DNA from: Larix kaempferi
Lineage: Eukaryota > Streptophyta > Pinopsida > Pinales > Pinaceae
Reading direction: 5' to 3'
DNA: 64,000 nt
Assembly (NCBI GenBank): GCA_027924585.1
Contig: BSBM01000361.1
Span: 63,083,501-63,147,500, forward strand
Every line of letters begins with the position of its first letter. Position 1 is the first letter of the stretch. The notes under the pieces are model-generated. The model saw nothing but the letters and a program-made list of their open reading frames with translations. It made no database searches and was not told the origin of the DNA. Below are positions 9,820-20,315 of the stretch, piece by piece. Both the position numbers and the translations under genes were made by a program.

Positions 9820-11100
9820 CTATTTGTATGTACATAATATTGCCCACCCCTTTAGGATTGCTTTGCCCTCAAAGCAAGGGTAGATATTGTTGGTGAAGTT
9901 TTTTGTTTCGAGAAGGTTATTCCATTTAACGAGATATTCTTTAATACTCTTAGAATGGAGATTCCTCGGTCTAGTGGAGAGAATATAATTTGGCTCTAGA
10001 ATAATTCTTATTTCATCATCCAATACAAGAAATAATGATTGTATTGATTGATGTTTCAACACCTTCTTGAGAAATGACACATGAAACACATTGTGGAAAC
10101 AACTTTTGGTTGGTAATTCTAATCCATAGGCTACTTGGCTAATTGTTTTGTTAATTTGGTACGCCCCATAGAACTTAAAAGCCAACTTGTTGTTCCCTTG
10201 TTGTTTTGGTTGTAAGGATGAAGTCTTGTGAACACCCAATCACCTTCTTCAAATTTTCTCTCCGATCCATGTTGATCTGCTTGTTGTTTCATACAATAGC
10301 AAGCATTTGCTAAGTTTACTTATTGTAATTGAATGATCAATTGATCTTCTGCTAGTTGATTCTTTATTGATGGCACCTTAGTGTTAGACAATGCAAAGTC
10401 TTTCCATTTGGTTGTTTTATAACCATATAGATCTTGGAAAGGAGTCATCTTGGTTGATGTGTGGTAAGTAGAATTATACCATCATTCTACTAGATGTAAC
10501 CATTAGAACCATTTGTTTTTCTTATCTATCACAGAAAAATGGAGATAGGTTTCCAAGATTTTGTTTACAATTTCCATTTTCCCATCTATTTGAGGATGAC
10601 ATGACGAGCTCATATTAAAGAATATCCCAGTTTGTTTACAAAATTATTTCCAAAAAGCCTTTAAAAATTGCATCCCTATCATTGACAATGACCTTTGGAA
10701 ACCATGCAATTTATAGATATTTTGGTAGAACACTTCAACAATTTATTTTGTTGAATATGTTTTCATTACTACTATGAAATATACATATTTAGTTAGCCTA
10801 TCAACCACCATGAAAATCTTATCCTTTACATCAAACATGAGCAATCCTTTGCTGAAGTCCATCAACATTTCTTTCCATTTTTGGTTAGGGATGTGTAGGG
10901 GGTAGAGTAACTCTAGTGACATAACACTTTCATTCTTATTTCTTTGACATATGTTAGGTTCCGTGACATATTTCTAAATGTTCTTATTCATCCTCTTCCA
11001 ATAAAAATATTGCCGAGCATTGTAGTAAGTTTTAAAGAATCCTACATGTCCTATAGTTGGAGAGTCATGAGATTCCCATAAGACTTTTATTTTAAATTTT
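9820..11100 (-). pseudogene. Ty3/gypsy integrase relic
   Basis: Read from 11100 down: a zinc-binding HHCC segment with KTYYNARQYFYWKRMNK and a CQRNK word; then WKEMLMDFSKG and DKIFMVVDRLTKYVYFIVV (catalytic-core D-F and VVDR.TK..HF patterns); then HTSTKMTPFQDLYGYK; then KLAFKFYGAYQI, QVAYGLELP and HNVFHVSFLKK (9980-10239), the conserved integrase C-terminal K....GPY.I......YRL.LP....HNVFHVS.LK block. The intact enzyme inserts retroviral-type cDNA into chromosomes. Multiple stops and frameshifts make it inactive. Gag, protease and RT, which should lie above 11100, are missing, so the element suffered a large internal deletion. Confidence 0.8.
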
Positions 11101-11239
11101 GAGGATGGAGTTAGACAAGTTATGTCTGTGTACTAGAGAATGTCATTTCTCCATTCAAATTTTGGATTTTGGCCTAAGTTATTGATTATGGAATAAGATT
11201 TGGGGTTTTGGTGTGTTCATTCGTATTTCATTCAACTAA

Positions 11240-11465
11240 TTAGGACATAAATATATAATAAATATTAATAATTCTAATGATAATAATCAAACAATAATTA
11301 ATGAAGAGACATGACCTATCATCCATGGGGACCAATCAATGCATATATAAGTATATCGTTGCATGGCATTGTAATCATCATATTTTATCATTCAATCATT
11401 TATATTTTATATTACCTATACTAAATGGATTTTTGTTTACTATCCTTCTTATATTGGATATTTGC
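11240..11465 (-). mobile_element. LTR-like direct repeat (distal copy)
   Basis: Partner of the repeat at 9378-9604. It ends directly against the Penelope endonuclease relic, so one of the two inserted beside or into the other. Confidence 0.55.
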
Positions 11466-11477
11466 TGGTAGACTGGG

Positions 11478-11857
11478 TGAAGGACTCTCTAGATCCAAGG
11501 CAACAAAAAGATGTTTATGAAATCCCATGTTCTTGTGGCAAAGTTTATATTCGTGAAACAGGGTGATCTCTAGAGGCGCACTTAAAATATATGCAACATA
11601 CATATTTAGAGATAGTACTCATAGATCAGCTCTCACAAAACATACTCACAAGATCATGCTCATAGATTAACTCTCCTATAACACTCTCACAACACTGCCC
11701 ATCATATATGCATGGGTAATACAAATTTGTTACTGAGAGTAGAGCACTACACAAAAATGAGAATGAGAGAAGCTATTTAAATTGAAAAAAGAGACAACAT
11801 CCTCATCAAGGACGACAAACTCAAACTCATCAATGCTTGGAATCTAGTCATTAAGTA
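11478..11857 (+). pseudogene. Penelope-like retroelement: GIY-YIG endonuclease relic
   Basis: The frame from 11478 reads KDSLDPRQQKDVYEIPCSCG, then KVYIRETG, a stop, and SLEAHLK. This matches the Penelope-type GIY-YIG endonuclease signature (G)VY.IPC.C...YIGETGR S.E.R.KEH, including the paired cysteines (PCSC) that separate Penelope EN from bacterial homologs. After a frameshift come RSALTKHTHKIMLID and, near 11750-11857, REAI, EK, DDKLKLINAW and LVIK, the expected C-terminal REAIEIEK...L..AW block. Catalytic Arg codons are lost by CGA-to-TGA and CGC-to-CAC changes, typical CpG decay. Intact EN nicks target DNA for cDNA priming. Upstream RT is absent. Penelope-like 'Dryad' elements are reported from conifers, with proposed arthropod origin. 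Confidence 0.85.
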
Positions 11858-11994
11858 GCGCAAAAGGTTGTATGAATAAAGAATGACTATGTCTATATTT
11901 TTCAATCTAGTGAAGTGAGTCTACCTCACTTCCCTCCTGTCCAAATAGCATACCATTATCATATTTATAGAGCTACCTCGTCCTCATTTCTTCT

Positions 11995-12128
11995 CGTCTC
12001 AATCACTACTTTGAATATCCTCTAAAGATGGACTCATTTCTTTGAAGTCTAAAACATTGGGTTAAAAACCTCCACGTAGGTTTCCTCCCTTTCATAGTAA
12101 ATGAATTGTTGTACGTTCATTTCATTTG
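11995..12128 (+). mobile_element. Copia LTR 3' (U5) remnant
   Basis: GTTAAAAACCTCCACGTAGG followed by TTTCCTCCC resembles the U5 motif of plant copia LTRs; the intact LTR at 53902-54431 has a comparable GTGGTTTTTCCC..GGGTTTTCCACG. The segment ends in CATTTCA just before a primer-binding-site-like word, which supports an LTR end at 12128. Confidence 0.45.
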
Positions 12129-12142
12129 ATATCAAAGCTTCA
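12129..12142 (+). other. Possible primer-binding site of a copia relic
   Basis: TTTGATATCAAAGC resembles TGGTATCAGAGC with G-to-A changes and follows a CA-ending LTR remnant. Downstream lies a copia-type zinc knuckle in the same orientation. Confidence 0.4.
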
Positions 12143-12289
12143 TTTCTAATTCATGCTTTTGGTCACGTTTTCTTTTATCAAACCTTGTTTGATATGGGTT
12201 TTGGTCATACCAAATATTTGTATAGTTTCTCTTAACTCCGGAGGTCTTTGACTAAATTTATGCCTTTAGCTATTTTCAGAATATTGTGA

Positions 12290-12600
12290 AGAAAGAAGAT
12301 TCCACTAAAAGTTTTGAAATAGAATCAGATATAAAAATAAAAAATAAAAAATAAAAACAAACTTAAAGAAAAAAAATTAGTCAACAAAGTCGAAAGGAAC
12401 CATAAATTGGCAATTTTTTTTGTTTATATCTAATTTTATTTTCAAAACTTAGCAAACTAATCAACAAAAAGGAATGGAAATAAGCCTTTCAAGAAAGGTA
12501 GTTTTCAAGGAAAATGCAACAACAAACCTCCTATAGGAAAATGGTGTGACTATTGTTAGATTTTGGGTTACTTTGAAAGTGTTTACACCATGATTGGGGG
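12290..12600 (+). pseudogene. Copia gag relic with decayed zinc knuckle
   Basis: At ~12490-12600 the plus strand reads GKCNNKPPIGKWCDYC, a stop, then ILGYFESVY. The spacing C-x2-C-x4-[Y]-x4-[Y] is a CX2CX4HX4C knuckle in which His (CAT to TAT) and the last Cys (TGT to TAT) have each changed by one base. In intact gag this motif binds genomic RNA. Upstream is A-rich and only weakly coding. Low-confidence relic. Confidence 0.4.
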
Positions 12601-14371
12601 AGCTTCATGAGTTTTGGGGTACATGGTATGTTCAAGCCTTAGATGCTCTGAGATGGATTGGTGCATGGAAGATGGTCCATTATGGAGTTGCATAGCGGAG
12701 AAAGCTTGTTGAGTGATTCTTTGACCTCAAGTGGGTACTTGCTTGGCATTCTTCCCTAGGGCATTGGAGTTCTCTTGCTTGCTTGGTGGATACCCTTTAG
12801 TGTGACCACATGCAGAGTTTCACTTGCTTGGAGAACACCCTTCTTAGGAGGAGGAATGTTGTGCATCCTGGAGGAGGGCACCAGGCCCTACATCGCATGG
12901 GGTAGCTTGGATTCCTAGTTGAAGGCTTGGAGTTGGCTTGGGGATGCTTGGTCTGCGACGGTGTTTTTGCAGGGACAACTAACCCAGTGGAATACATGGC
13001 TTAGGAGGAGTGATGGAGTTTGTGTGCATTTGGGATGGAGAGGTGTGGACACACCTTGAGTAGATACACCATATTGGAGCTCCTATTGTGTACAAGATCA
13101 CCTTAGAGCATGACATGTGTACCTTTGAAGTGGAGCGCTTCATTTATGTGGGCCTAGATGAGCTTATTGTAGGTTGCTTGGGCCTACATTGTATTGTTGG
13201 CCTCCCTTACCTCTCATAAATATAGAGGAAGGAGAGTTTCCTTCTCATTATCATCATCAATTTACTCTTCTCTTTGTACTTGTCTTCATGGAATGATTTG
13301 CTAGGGTTCATGAGAAAAACCTAAGAGAAGTTTACATGGGAAGATGACATCTTTTTTGGAGATTTCTCTTGTGACTAGGATTTGCTCTTGTGAAGAAGAT
13401 GTTGGAGATGATGATCACTCATACATAGCATTGTGTTCATTCTTATTTCACTCCTGTGTAGAGGTGTGACCTAGGATAAGAGTGCGCTAGCCACCTTCTC
13501 TCTCTTGGATCTTCATTTGTACTTGATCTCTCTCTCTTGGAATTGTAGGGTAACATGATCTTTATGGATCATTTTGAAATGAAGGGCTATAGTTTATTCC
13601 TTGTCAATTTGAGATTAGGGTTCTATGATAAAACCTTAGGGTATATTTGGTGAAGAAGAAAAAGACAAGAGGACGTCTTGCCTTGGAGGATCTGTTTGAG
13701 TGAATCGTGCATGTTGAAACTCCTTAGTTGAGCTAGGGTTTTCTTGTTTTTCCCTAGCTAGGGTTTTGGAGAGCTAGTGGATTGTATTAGCCTTGATAGA
13801 AAGCTATTGTATGTACAACAACTTCATATTATGCTATTAATTAAGTTTTCAGTTATCCAACACTTGCCAGTGATTCCTAGATTTGATTCTCAACCATCTA
13901 TGTTCTTCATGTATGGTTTAAATTATTATTAACAACTATATGTGTCTTGCTGAGTTGACATAAGTGAAGTGCAATTTTGTTGACTGATTTCACATCATCT
14001 TTGAAGAATTTAAGGGTTGTTTTGGCTGCTGTTATATCAATAGTAGAAGTGAATTTTCAGACCTGGTTTATGCATGATACATTGCCCTAGAAAGGCTGAA
14101 ACTTATCAAGACACTTTGGTATATTTTCTCCTTGGATTGCTTAGAAGACTGAGTTGTTTGAGAGTGAAATATTGTATCTTCTCCCCTATTGTTTAATACT
14201 ATATTTCATAACATCCCTAAGGCTAAAATTCACAAGGTAAAGGTCTGGGAAACCTCTAGGATTAGAGGTGAAATTTCTGAATTTTGAATTTTTTGAAATT
14301 TCTACAATTACTATAGTTCAGCTTGGTTCAATGCATTTGAATGTCATGCTTGGTAGAGATTCCTAACATAG
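12601..14371 (+). mobile_element. LTR/leader-like non-coding region
   Basis: No gene is seen. A TATA-like CATAAATATAGAGGAAGGAG near 13215, followed by pyrimidine-rich transcript-leader-like sequence with repeated CTAGGGTTTTC words (13720-13770), suggests LTR U3-R-U5 plus leader of the gypsy element whose protease starts at 14533. No matching downstream LTR was recognised with confidence, so boundaries are open. Confidence 0.35.
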
Positions 14372-14533
14372 ATGGCTACTTCCAACACAAGTTCAACCAT
14401 AGATCAGATTGGAGATAGAGGTAAATCTATCATGGACTTTGACCCAAAAGCTTTGACTTTACTAGCATTCTTGACATCCCTCACAGACTCAATTGAAGTC
14501 GATTATAGGAAAGAGAAAGACTGTTTCATATAG
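14372..14533 (+). pseudogene. Short gag-start-like frame of the plus-strand gypsy
   Basis: An ATG-initiated 53-codon frame begins MATSNTSSTIDQIGDRGKSI and runs to a TAG at the point where the protease begins in another frame. Its position just before protease suggests the gag N-terminus joined to protease by internal deletion. The family was not recognised from sequence. Confidence 0.35.
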
Positions 14534-14925
14534 AGATATGGGTGAAAGACAACCCATTGCATCTGATTGTGAACAATGGTACTCAAAAGAACTTTGTCTC
14601 TAAAGAATTTGTGAAGAAATTGGGTCTTGTCACAACTCCACATCCACAATCTTACAACATCAATTGCATGAAAGAAGGATACAAATTGAGAATCACTTGA
14701 TAGTGCGATCTTGCCTACTTTAACAAGCCTTTTAAGTATGAAGTGCTTTGTGATGTAGCACTACTCTCAGTAGTTGATGTATTGTTTGGAAAACCATACT
14801 TATGGGATAGAAATGGTAATCACTAGTCTCGACCAAAAAAGTGATTGTCAATATCAAGCATCAATGGTATGGCAGTCTTGAATGTTGATCCAAGTCCATA
14901 GTTTCGTTGGTTTCAACTAAGCAAG
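14533..14925 (+). pseudogene. Plus-strand Ty3/gypsy: aspartic protease block
   Basis: The frame reads EIWVKDNPLHLIVNNGTQKN, then FVSKEFVKKLGLVTTPHPQ, YNINCMKEGYKLRIT, a stop, YEVLCDVALLSVVDVLFGKP and YLWDR. This is the LIVDNGSQ.NLVS.E.V..LGL...PHP.PY.I.W......R...... protease block of plant gypsy elements, with the catalytic DNG changed to NNG. It is cut at 14940 by insertion of an LTR element; the continuing RT is at 21540. Same lineage as the minus-strand protease relic at 5216-5690. Confidence 0.8.
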
Positions 14926-14940
14926 CTGGAAAGTTGATAA

Positions 14941-15134
14941 TGTTAGAATGGCATTATAGGAATAAAGAAGAACATGAAGATGGCAACATGGCGGAAAAGG
15001 GTAACATAGAGCATATATTTAATAAGTATAAGATTACATTTTATAGGACACATTTGGTAACCACCTTACAACCTCATCATAACTAGATGTGTGTTAAGGT
15101 GTGTTTAGGACTTAGATTAGGGTTATTTCTAACA
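14941..15134 (-). repeat. 3' LTR (194 bp) of the pol-less element
   Basis: Terminal inverted hexamers TGTTAG/CTAACA bound the segment, and the adjacent purine tract fixes the minus-strand orientation. Confidence 0.75.
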
Positions 15135-15147
15135 ATCCCCCCCTTAA
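15135..15147 (-). other. Polypurine tract of the pol-less element
   Basis: The plus strand ATCCCCCCCTTAA reads TTAAGGGGGGGAT on the minus strand and abuts the LTR, as needed for plus-strand DNA priming. Confidence 0.7.
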
Positions 15148-15930
15148 TCATAAGTCCATACAAGTCTCCAACCTAAAACTCATAGTCTGAAACTTCATGA
15201 GTTTCGATGAAGATCTGCCTAAAAAACCACCACTAAAAGTGCCTAACATTCATCAATGTGTCAAGCAAAATGCAGAGAGTTGAAAACTGGAAGTGGACAA
15301 CTATCAAAGGTTGAACATTTCTTAATTGACAATCTGATCATTTGCCAAGTAATGTAGCTAAAAGATTATGTATTTTGCTAATGGAAGGTGCTCTCTGGAT
15401 CTAGTGGTTTAAGAATGACCACAAACCAAACTGGAACTTGGCTCTAAGGCTCAGAGGTTCCTCGAACATTCCAAAGGCTAGCAAAAGTTGTAATTATTCT
15501 ACTAAATGGTAGTTTTGGGATGACCACAAACCAAATTTGGAACTTGGCTTTGACATTGGCTCTGGCTCAACGATTCTCTTTGGAACTTGGCTTTGACTCT
15601 GGTTCTGGCTCGGCAGTTCCTGCTCGCTTGCTCTTGCTCACTTGTTTCTGACTGGCAATCATTTCCCATGATAGGAACAAGGTGAGAAGTAGGGAATCTC
15701 TCAACTGCAAGATGTGTCATTACTCATGAATGGACTCTTTGGTATGCCTTATATATCTTTTTGGTTGTTCATGACCATTTCCAAGAAGTAATCCACCAAT
15801 AATGAATCTTCTCTCTCGCAGGTTTCTTCCGTATTGAACATTTATATGAAGAATGATTGTGCTCTCCCCAATGTTGACAAGGATGGAGATCGAAACCCTG
15901 ATCCTTCGTGAGGCCAATTCGATGACAATG

Positions 15931-16518
15931 TTAGCATTGATGCCGAACATGTGAGAATGAATCTTCTTGAAGGAATCCAAAACTTTGAAATTGGATTGGC
16001 TTGACACAATTCGAAATATAAAAGGTCACTTCCTTATCATATCCGATACATGTTCTGTGTCTGTTGATCATGAGTTCTTCCCAACGTCTAATGATAGGCT
16101 TGGAAAGATGATGTTGAACATGTTTATTATGGGCTTCATTTTCTACATTTGTCATTGTTTCATTGAATTGGTCATGTGCTGATAGTTGATAAGAGTCATC
16201 ACTTGATTCAAAAAGAGGGTTGTTCCAAATAAGAACTAGTTCAGAATGTTGACTCTTTTGTTGTGTCTTATCACGTTGAAACTGTGATTCAAGCTCGAGA
16301 AATTTTAATTTGTCCAACAAATCTTGTAAACAAATGAGCATATCAATGAGAGTTGCTTTGTCAATTGTGATTGTATTGTTGATAGAAGAAAGGACTAGAA
16401 TGTTTAATAACTTTAATAATTCCTCAGTTCGAGCTATTTTAAAATTTGTCTTATGTCTCAAAGGATTAGAGGTATGCCTTCTTCTATAAAAGATGCACCC
16501 ATTTACAATGCAATTCAA
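15931..16518 (-). CDS. 195-codon frame of unknown function inside the pol-less element
   Basis: This is an ATG-started minus-strand frame. It has a His/Leu-rich middle (KATLIDMLICLQDLLDKLKF) and an acidic Ser/Asn-rich part (WNNPLFESSDDSYQL). I recognise no domain and no retroviral motif. A second frame (15502-16007) overlaps its end, so a frameshift may split a longer former protein. It lies 0.8 kb from the PPT end of the element. It may be a degenerate element-specific ORF or chance. Confidence 0.25.
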   Translation of the reverse strand: MNCIVNGCIFYRRRHTSNPLRHKTNFKIARTEELLKLLNILVLSSINNTITIDKATLIDMLICLQDLLDKLKFLELESQFQRDKTQQKSQHSELVLIWNNPLFESSDDSYQLSAHDQFNETMTNVENEAHNKHVQHHLSKPIIRRWEELMINRHRTCIGYDKEVTFYISNCVKPIQFQSFGFLQEDSFSHVRHQC

Positions 16519-16679
16519 CTTTGATTTTAATATTTAAAAAAAAACTATTGTAAATGTAAACTAACACAAACTGGTTTTTAACAGCTTATCATCTTATAAC
16601 TCAACAAATATGCAAAAATTGAACCAGCTTATAACTGCTTAAAATGTCAATTGACAAAGAACCCTTGTAAAAAATAAAT

Positions 16680-18170
16680 TCTTCTTCATCCACCATTGTC
16701 TTCTTGGAGATTCCACGCATTAAGCGAGAGCTGGCTTTATTTGAGTGTACCTCAATCCCATTCTCACCATTCTGTTAGGAGGAAATCTCGCTCTAGCCCC
16801 GGGGTCGATCTGAGGCATTTGTATTTTCCCACATTTGGCTACCATTGCCATTGATAGCAATCTTACGGTAGAAAAGGTTTATGTAATAGAGATTCAAATG
16901 TACACAGTTAACATCAGCTACAATAAGAGGAATCCAGGCTCAAACCTCTCGGCAGAAAGTGGCGATCAAAAATTTGGTGGCGCCGCAGAGGATTTTGCAG
17001 TGCCGCAACAAAAAGAAAGTATTCTGTAATTTGCTCCCATATACCGAAGAACAGGACCTGGTTCTATCTCACTCGATATTCAAAGCAAAGGAAGATTGTA
17101 AAGACTGAATTTATTTACAGAGATGCCGAAATTCCATGATCCAGCAAGTGCTTTCAGTGCCCGAGGAAGCGCTGAAGACAAATGGAGGTTCCCTCGCCAG
17201 ACCGGACCAAGAAACCCTGTTACTCAGATCGTTAAGGGGTTGATCTGATACCCGCTGGGCTCGATTCCGCAGCAGAAAAAATGAATCTAAATTCCGAAAA
17301 ACAGGTGTTGCCTCCCAACAACAGAATTATAGCGCAGTATATTTACTGCCAACATAAGAAAACAAAATTTGATTTAATTTAGCACCAGCGAATTTATCAA
17401 ATGAAATTACCGCATGCTATTATATCCATGGACTGGTGCACTTTGCTCGCTCGTTTAATTACTGCACAATGGAATAATAAAGAATATTTATGAGTCTTCT
17501 TGGGTTGCTTCTGGTTGTTATCTGCTTGCAAGTCAGAGTTCGAGGAACACACTCCTACACATCGACGAATTTCTTCCCGGAACGTCGGATTCACCAAACT
17601 GGATGGTTACCTGCACGAAAATCACAATAGGCTGCACGATAAAGTGTAACATAGAATCGGTTTACCTCAATCCGCCCTGTAATTCCTCAGGCTCGTCAGC
17701 TTTCGTAGCTATATCTCACATACTGGACAATAGGGACTGTGACGGATGCCGTAGGGTATTTTTCCATGGCAATGATTGCAGTTATTATTATTACCAACAG
17801 TCAACACCAACCACCGCAAGTAGTCGAACTATCTCATCCATCGTGCAAGACCATATGGGCCTTCTTCAACAGCGGGAAAGACCAGTGAACAAGTTGCAGG
17901 ACGGGATCAAAGTGTTGAATGGTGAGTGAACCACAGCCGAAGACCCTGCGGCCCAAGAATGAATCTTCACAAACCACCACTGGGACGAAGAAGACGAAGA
18001 TGAGGAGGCTCAAGCCCGGCCATCCTTTCCCGAATTGGAGAAGGAGGTGAAGAAATCGATCAAAACCCTAGAAGGGTTCGTGTTCCCCAAGCGCAGATAA
18101 AAAACGCATTGTTCTGCACGAAGAGGCCACGCCCAAGAGTCACTGGAGCCACGATCTCTCAATTCTGACC
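16680..18170. other. GC-richer, coding-like segment of unknown origin
   Basis: Base composition rises here compared with flanks, and short coding-like runs occur on the plus strand. Examples are a 108-codon Cys-rich frame at 17603-17929 (CTIKCNIE, CDGCRR) and, at ~17970-18100, a highly acidic/basic tail DEEDEDEEAQARPSFPELEK followed by KSIKTLEGFVFPKRR and a stop. These could be exons of a captured host gene, but I do not recognise the protein and splice sites are not convincing. It lies inside the pol-less element. Confidence 0.3.
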
Positions 18171-18179
18171 TGCCATTTG

Positions 18180-18500
18180 TAGAATTTTCTGCACTTTATT
18201 GTTTGCTGGTTTGTGTTAACAATTTGTGGTTTTCATTCCTAGTCGGTTATGCATAGGTTATGTATAGGTTATGCATAGACTGGAAACTACTTATAAATTT
18301 TTCTGTAACAATCAAACACACAATAGAATGCTACTAACAGGCAGAAATACACATTTCAACATTCACACATGAAAAGATAGACTCAGAGAATTTTGGCCAA
18401 ATCGAGCCCTGGAAAAACCCCCACGGGGAAAACTAGTAAGAGAGAGAGAGATTTATATTATTTCTTCAGCAATAAATATGGTACAACAACACAGTGAAAA
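18180..18500. other. Regulatory-looking stretch with short repeats
   Basis: GGTTATGCATAG or a one-base variant is repeated three times (~18245-18280), followed by a TATA-like CTTATAAATTT. On the minus strand TTTTCCCCGTGGGGGTTTTT (18405-18435 region) resembles the copia U5 motif, so an unrelated LTR fragment may be embedded here. Confidence 0.35.
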
Positions 18501-18538
18501 TTTAACTTATCTTCACCATTAGATGCACCCACAGACAG

Positions 18539-19040
18539 CCTCGATTTCTGTGCACACAAGCTGCCTCGAAATCTGTGTAAAATCTGTCTTGGTTTTTGTG
18601 CAAATCTGAACCTCGATTTCTGTGTTGTACTCTTCTAGATTTCTGTGCAAACACACCCTCGAAATTCGTGCTGTACTATTTCCAGATTTTAATGCAAGTA
18701 TCACCTCGAAATCCGTGCAGGGAGAAGGAAACTGGTACGGACTGTATGGACTGTCTTTTCTGCACCTGTTCTTTTCTAGAAAACCGTGCTGTACTATCCT
18801 TGATTTCTGAACCCTCCTTTCTCAAAAACTGTGCCTGGAATGATGCCTCGAAAACTGTCTCGAAATATGTGCCCAGGAAGCTCCTCGAACTGTGTGCAGA
18901 AATGATTGCTGTACGGTTTTACAGTCTGGGGATTTGTGCTGGTAATAACTCTCTTTGCATTGAAATCTGAGCCAATATTTAATGCTGAACTCGTGCCTTG
19001 AAACTCGTGCCAATGGAAGATGGCAGTCTCGATTTTCGTG
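18539..19040 (+). repeat. Array of ~14 copies of a 15-bp motif
   Basis: The motif CCTCGAWWTCTGTGC and close variants recur in one orientation at about 18539, 18564, 18589, 18611, 18634, 18657, 18703, 18774, 18798, 18846, 18860, 18883, 18992 and 19026, at irregular spacings of ~15-110 bp. The irregular spacing excludes a simple satellite. Function unknown; such clusters act as protein-binding arrays in some transposons. Confidence 0.75.
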
Positions 19041-19594
19041 CTGGTGCCCTAGCTGCTCTCACTCGACCTCTCTCTCTTTCAAAATCACAAGAAAAATGTG
19101 AAATGAGCCTCCCTCATGCTTTTTACTAACCCTAAGTGGGTATCTAATCTGATGGTGGAGATGAATCCAATCCAAGGGCTGAGATTTGATGAGAGCAAAA
19201 GAATATCACTTTATTTAATTCACTTAAATAAACTTTTACTCACCCACTTAACTTTAGCAAAAGTGACTTTAAAAATATAAAGTCTCATTAATGTGATTTT
19301 AATGTGAGGGTCACTTTTCCCCTTTCTAAGTGATTTAGGCAAGTAGTCACTAGAGGAACACTTCCCTAGGTACAAAACTAACACCATTGCCGCCATAGAA
19401 GATTTGGAGAGAAAAACCCCTACCACACAGGCTTGTCTGACGGTTCGAATAGAGACTAGGCAACAACTCTCTTATGACGATGGCCTCATAAACTTGAAAC
19501 TTCAGATCCTCTCACTTTGGAGAGCATTGATGCAAGATGGCTTATTGTTGCAACTAGATCACATCGATATCTATAAAAATTACAAGAGATAAGA

Positions 19595-19710
19595 TGTATT
19601 TTTTGGGAAGCTAGCACCCATGGGGATTTGAATTCGTGACCTTCCATTTGCAACTTCTCATCTCATTTACTCATTACTAATTGCTCTACCCCCATGGGCT
19701 ACCTGAGATA
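19595..19710 (-). mobile_element. tRNA-derived SINE-like fragment
   Basis: On the minus strand GGGTAGAGCAATTAG (19677-19691, box A-like) is followed by GGTCACGAATTCAAATCCCC (19622-19641, box B-like). The plus strand shows the flanking CCATGGGG words on both sides. Confidence 0.5.
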
Positions 19711-19832
19711 GGATGTTAATCGATCTTACAAAACATAAATTTAATTTAGTTTTAAACAGAGTCAAATGCACCCATAATCACCCTTGGAATTACTTAGATC
19801 GAATCCTAGTTTCAGGTTGCTCGAAACCCTTT

Positions 19833-19845
19833 GGCTCTGATACCA
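19833..19845 (-). other. Primer-binding site of the pol-less element
   Basis: The minus strand reads TGGTATCAGAGCC, a perfect match to the tRNA-iMet 3' end complement, one base from the LTR end ...CTAACA. Confidence 0.85.
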
Positions 19846-19846
19846 T

Positions 19847-19937
19847 TGTTAGAATGGCATTATAGGAATCAAGAAGAACCGGAAGACAACAACATGGTGG
19901 AAAAGGCTCACATATTTATTTATTTATTTTTTTTTAA
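19847..19937 (-). repeat. Truncated 5' LTR of the pol-less element
   Basis: This matches 14941 onward for about 70 bp (TGTTAGAATGGCATTATAGG ... GGAAAAGG), then diverges into TTTATT repeats and meets the hairpin-rich LTR. The rest of this LTR is missing. Confidence 0.75.
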
Positions 19938-20010
19938 ATGGGGAACTGGTAACTTGACCTCAACATCTAAGAAGATCACAATTGTTGATTTTTCCTGAGC
20001 AGCATCGAGT

Positions 20011-20315
20011 GCGATTCTCTAGGAGAATGGAGGCACCTGGTCAGTTACCAGGATATTGACCCAGTCTAGGACTGGGAACTCAGCCCAGGGCTGAGAGCCA
20101 TTCTCTGGGAGAATGGAGGCACCTGGTCAGTTACCAGGATATTGACCCAGTCTGGGAATGGGAACTCAGCCCAGGGCTGAGAGCCATTCTCTGAGAGAAT
20201 GGAGGCACCTGGTCAGTTACCAGGATATTGACCCAGTTTGGGACTGGGAGCTCAACCTGGGGCTGAGAGCCATTCTCTGGGAGAATGGAGGTACCTGGTC
20301 AGTTACCAGGATTTC
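20011..20315 (+). repeat. Tandem array of an 86-bp unit made of four hairpins
   Basis: Three full units and a partial fourth start at ~20014, 20100, 20186 and 20272, with period exactly 86. Each unit carries, in order: CCATTCTC-TGG-GAGAATGG, CCTGGT-CAGTT-ACCAGG, CCCAGTC-TAG-GACTGGG and CTCAGCC-CAG-GGCTGAG. Stems are 6-8 bp, mostly with three-base loops; a few copies have one mismatch or a G-T pair. Right after the array come two more hairpins (AGACC/GGTCT; CAAGTGG/CCACTTG). Confidence 0.95.

Larger units (their letters stand above)
14941..19937 (-). mobile_element. Minus-strand LTR retrotransposon lacking pol
   Basis: A 194-bp LTR (14941-15134) starts TGTTAG and ends CTAACA. Read on the minus strand it is preceded by the purine tract TTAAGGGGGGGAT (polypurine tract, 15135-15147). 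A second, truncated LTR starts at 19847 with the same TGTTAGAATGGCATTATAGG, and next to it (19833-19845) is TGGTATCAGAGCC on the minus strand (primer-binding site). The ~4.7-kb interior has no recognisable protease, RT, RNase H or integrase. It holds one 195-codon frame, a GC-richer unknown segment, a short-motif array and a SINE. It is therefore non-autonomous. It landed in the gypsy protease/RT linker. Confidence 0.7.
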
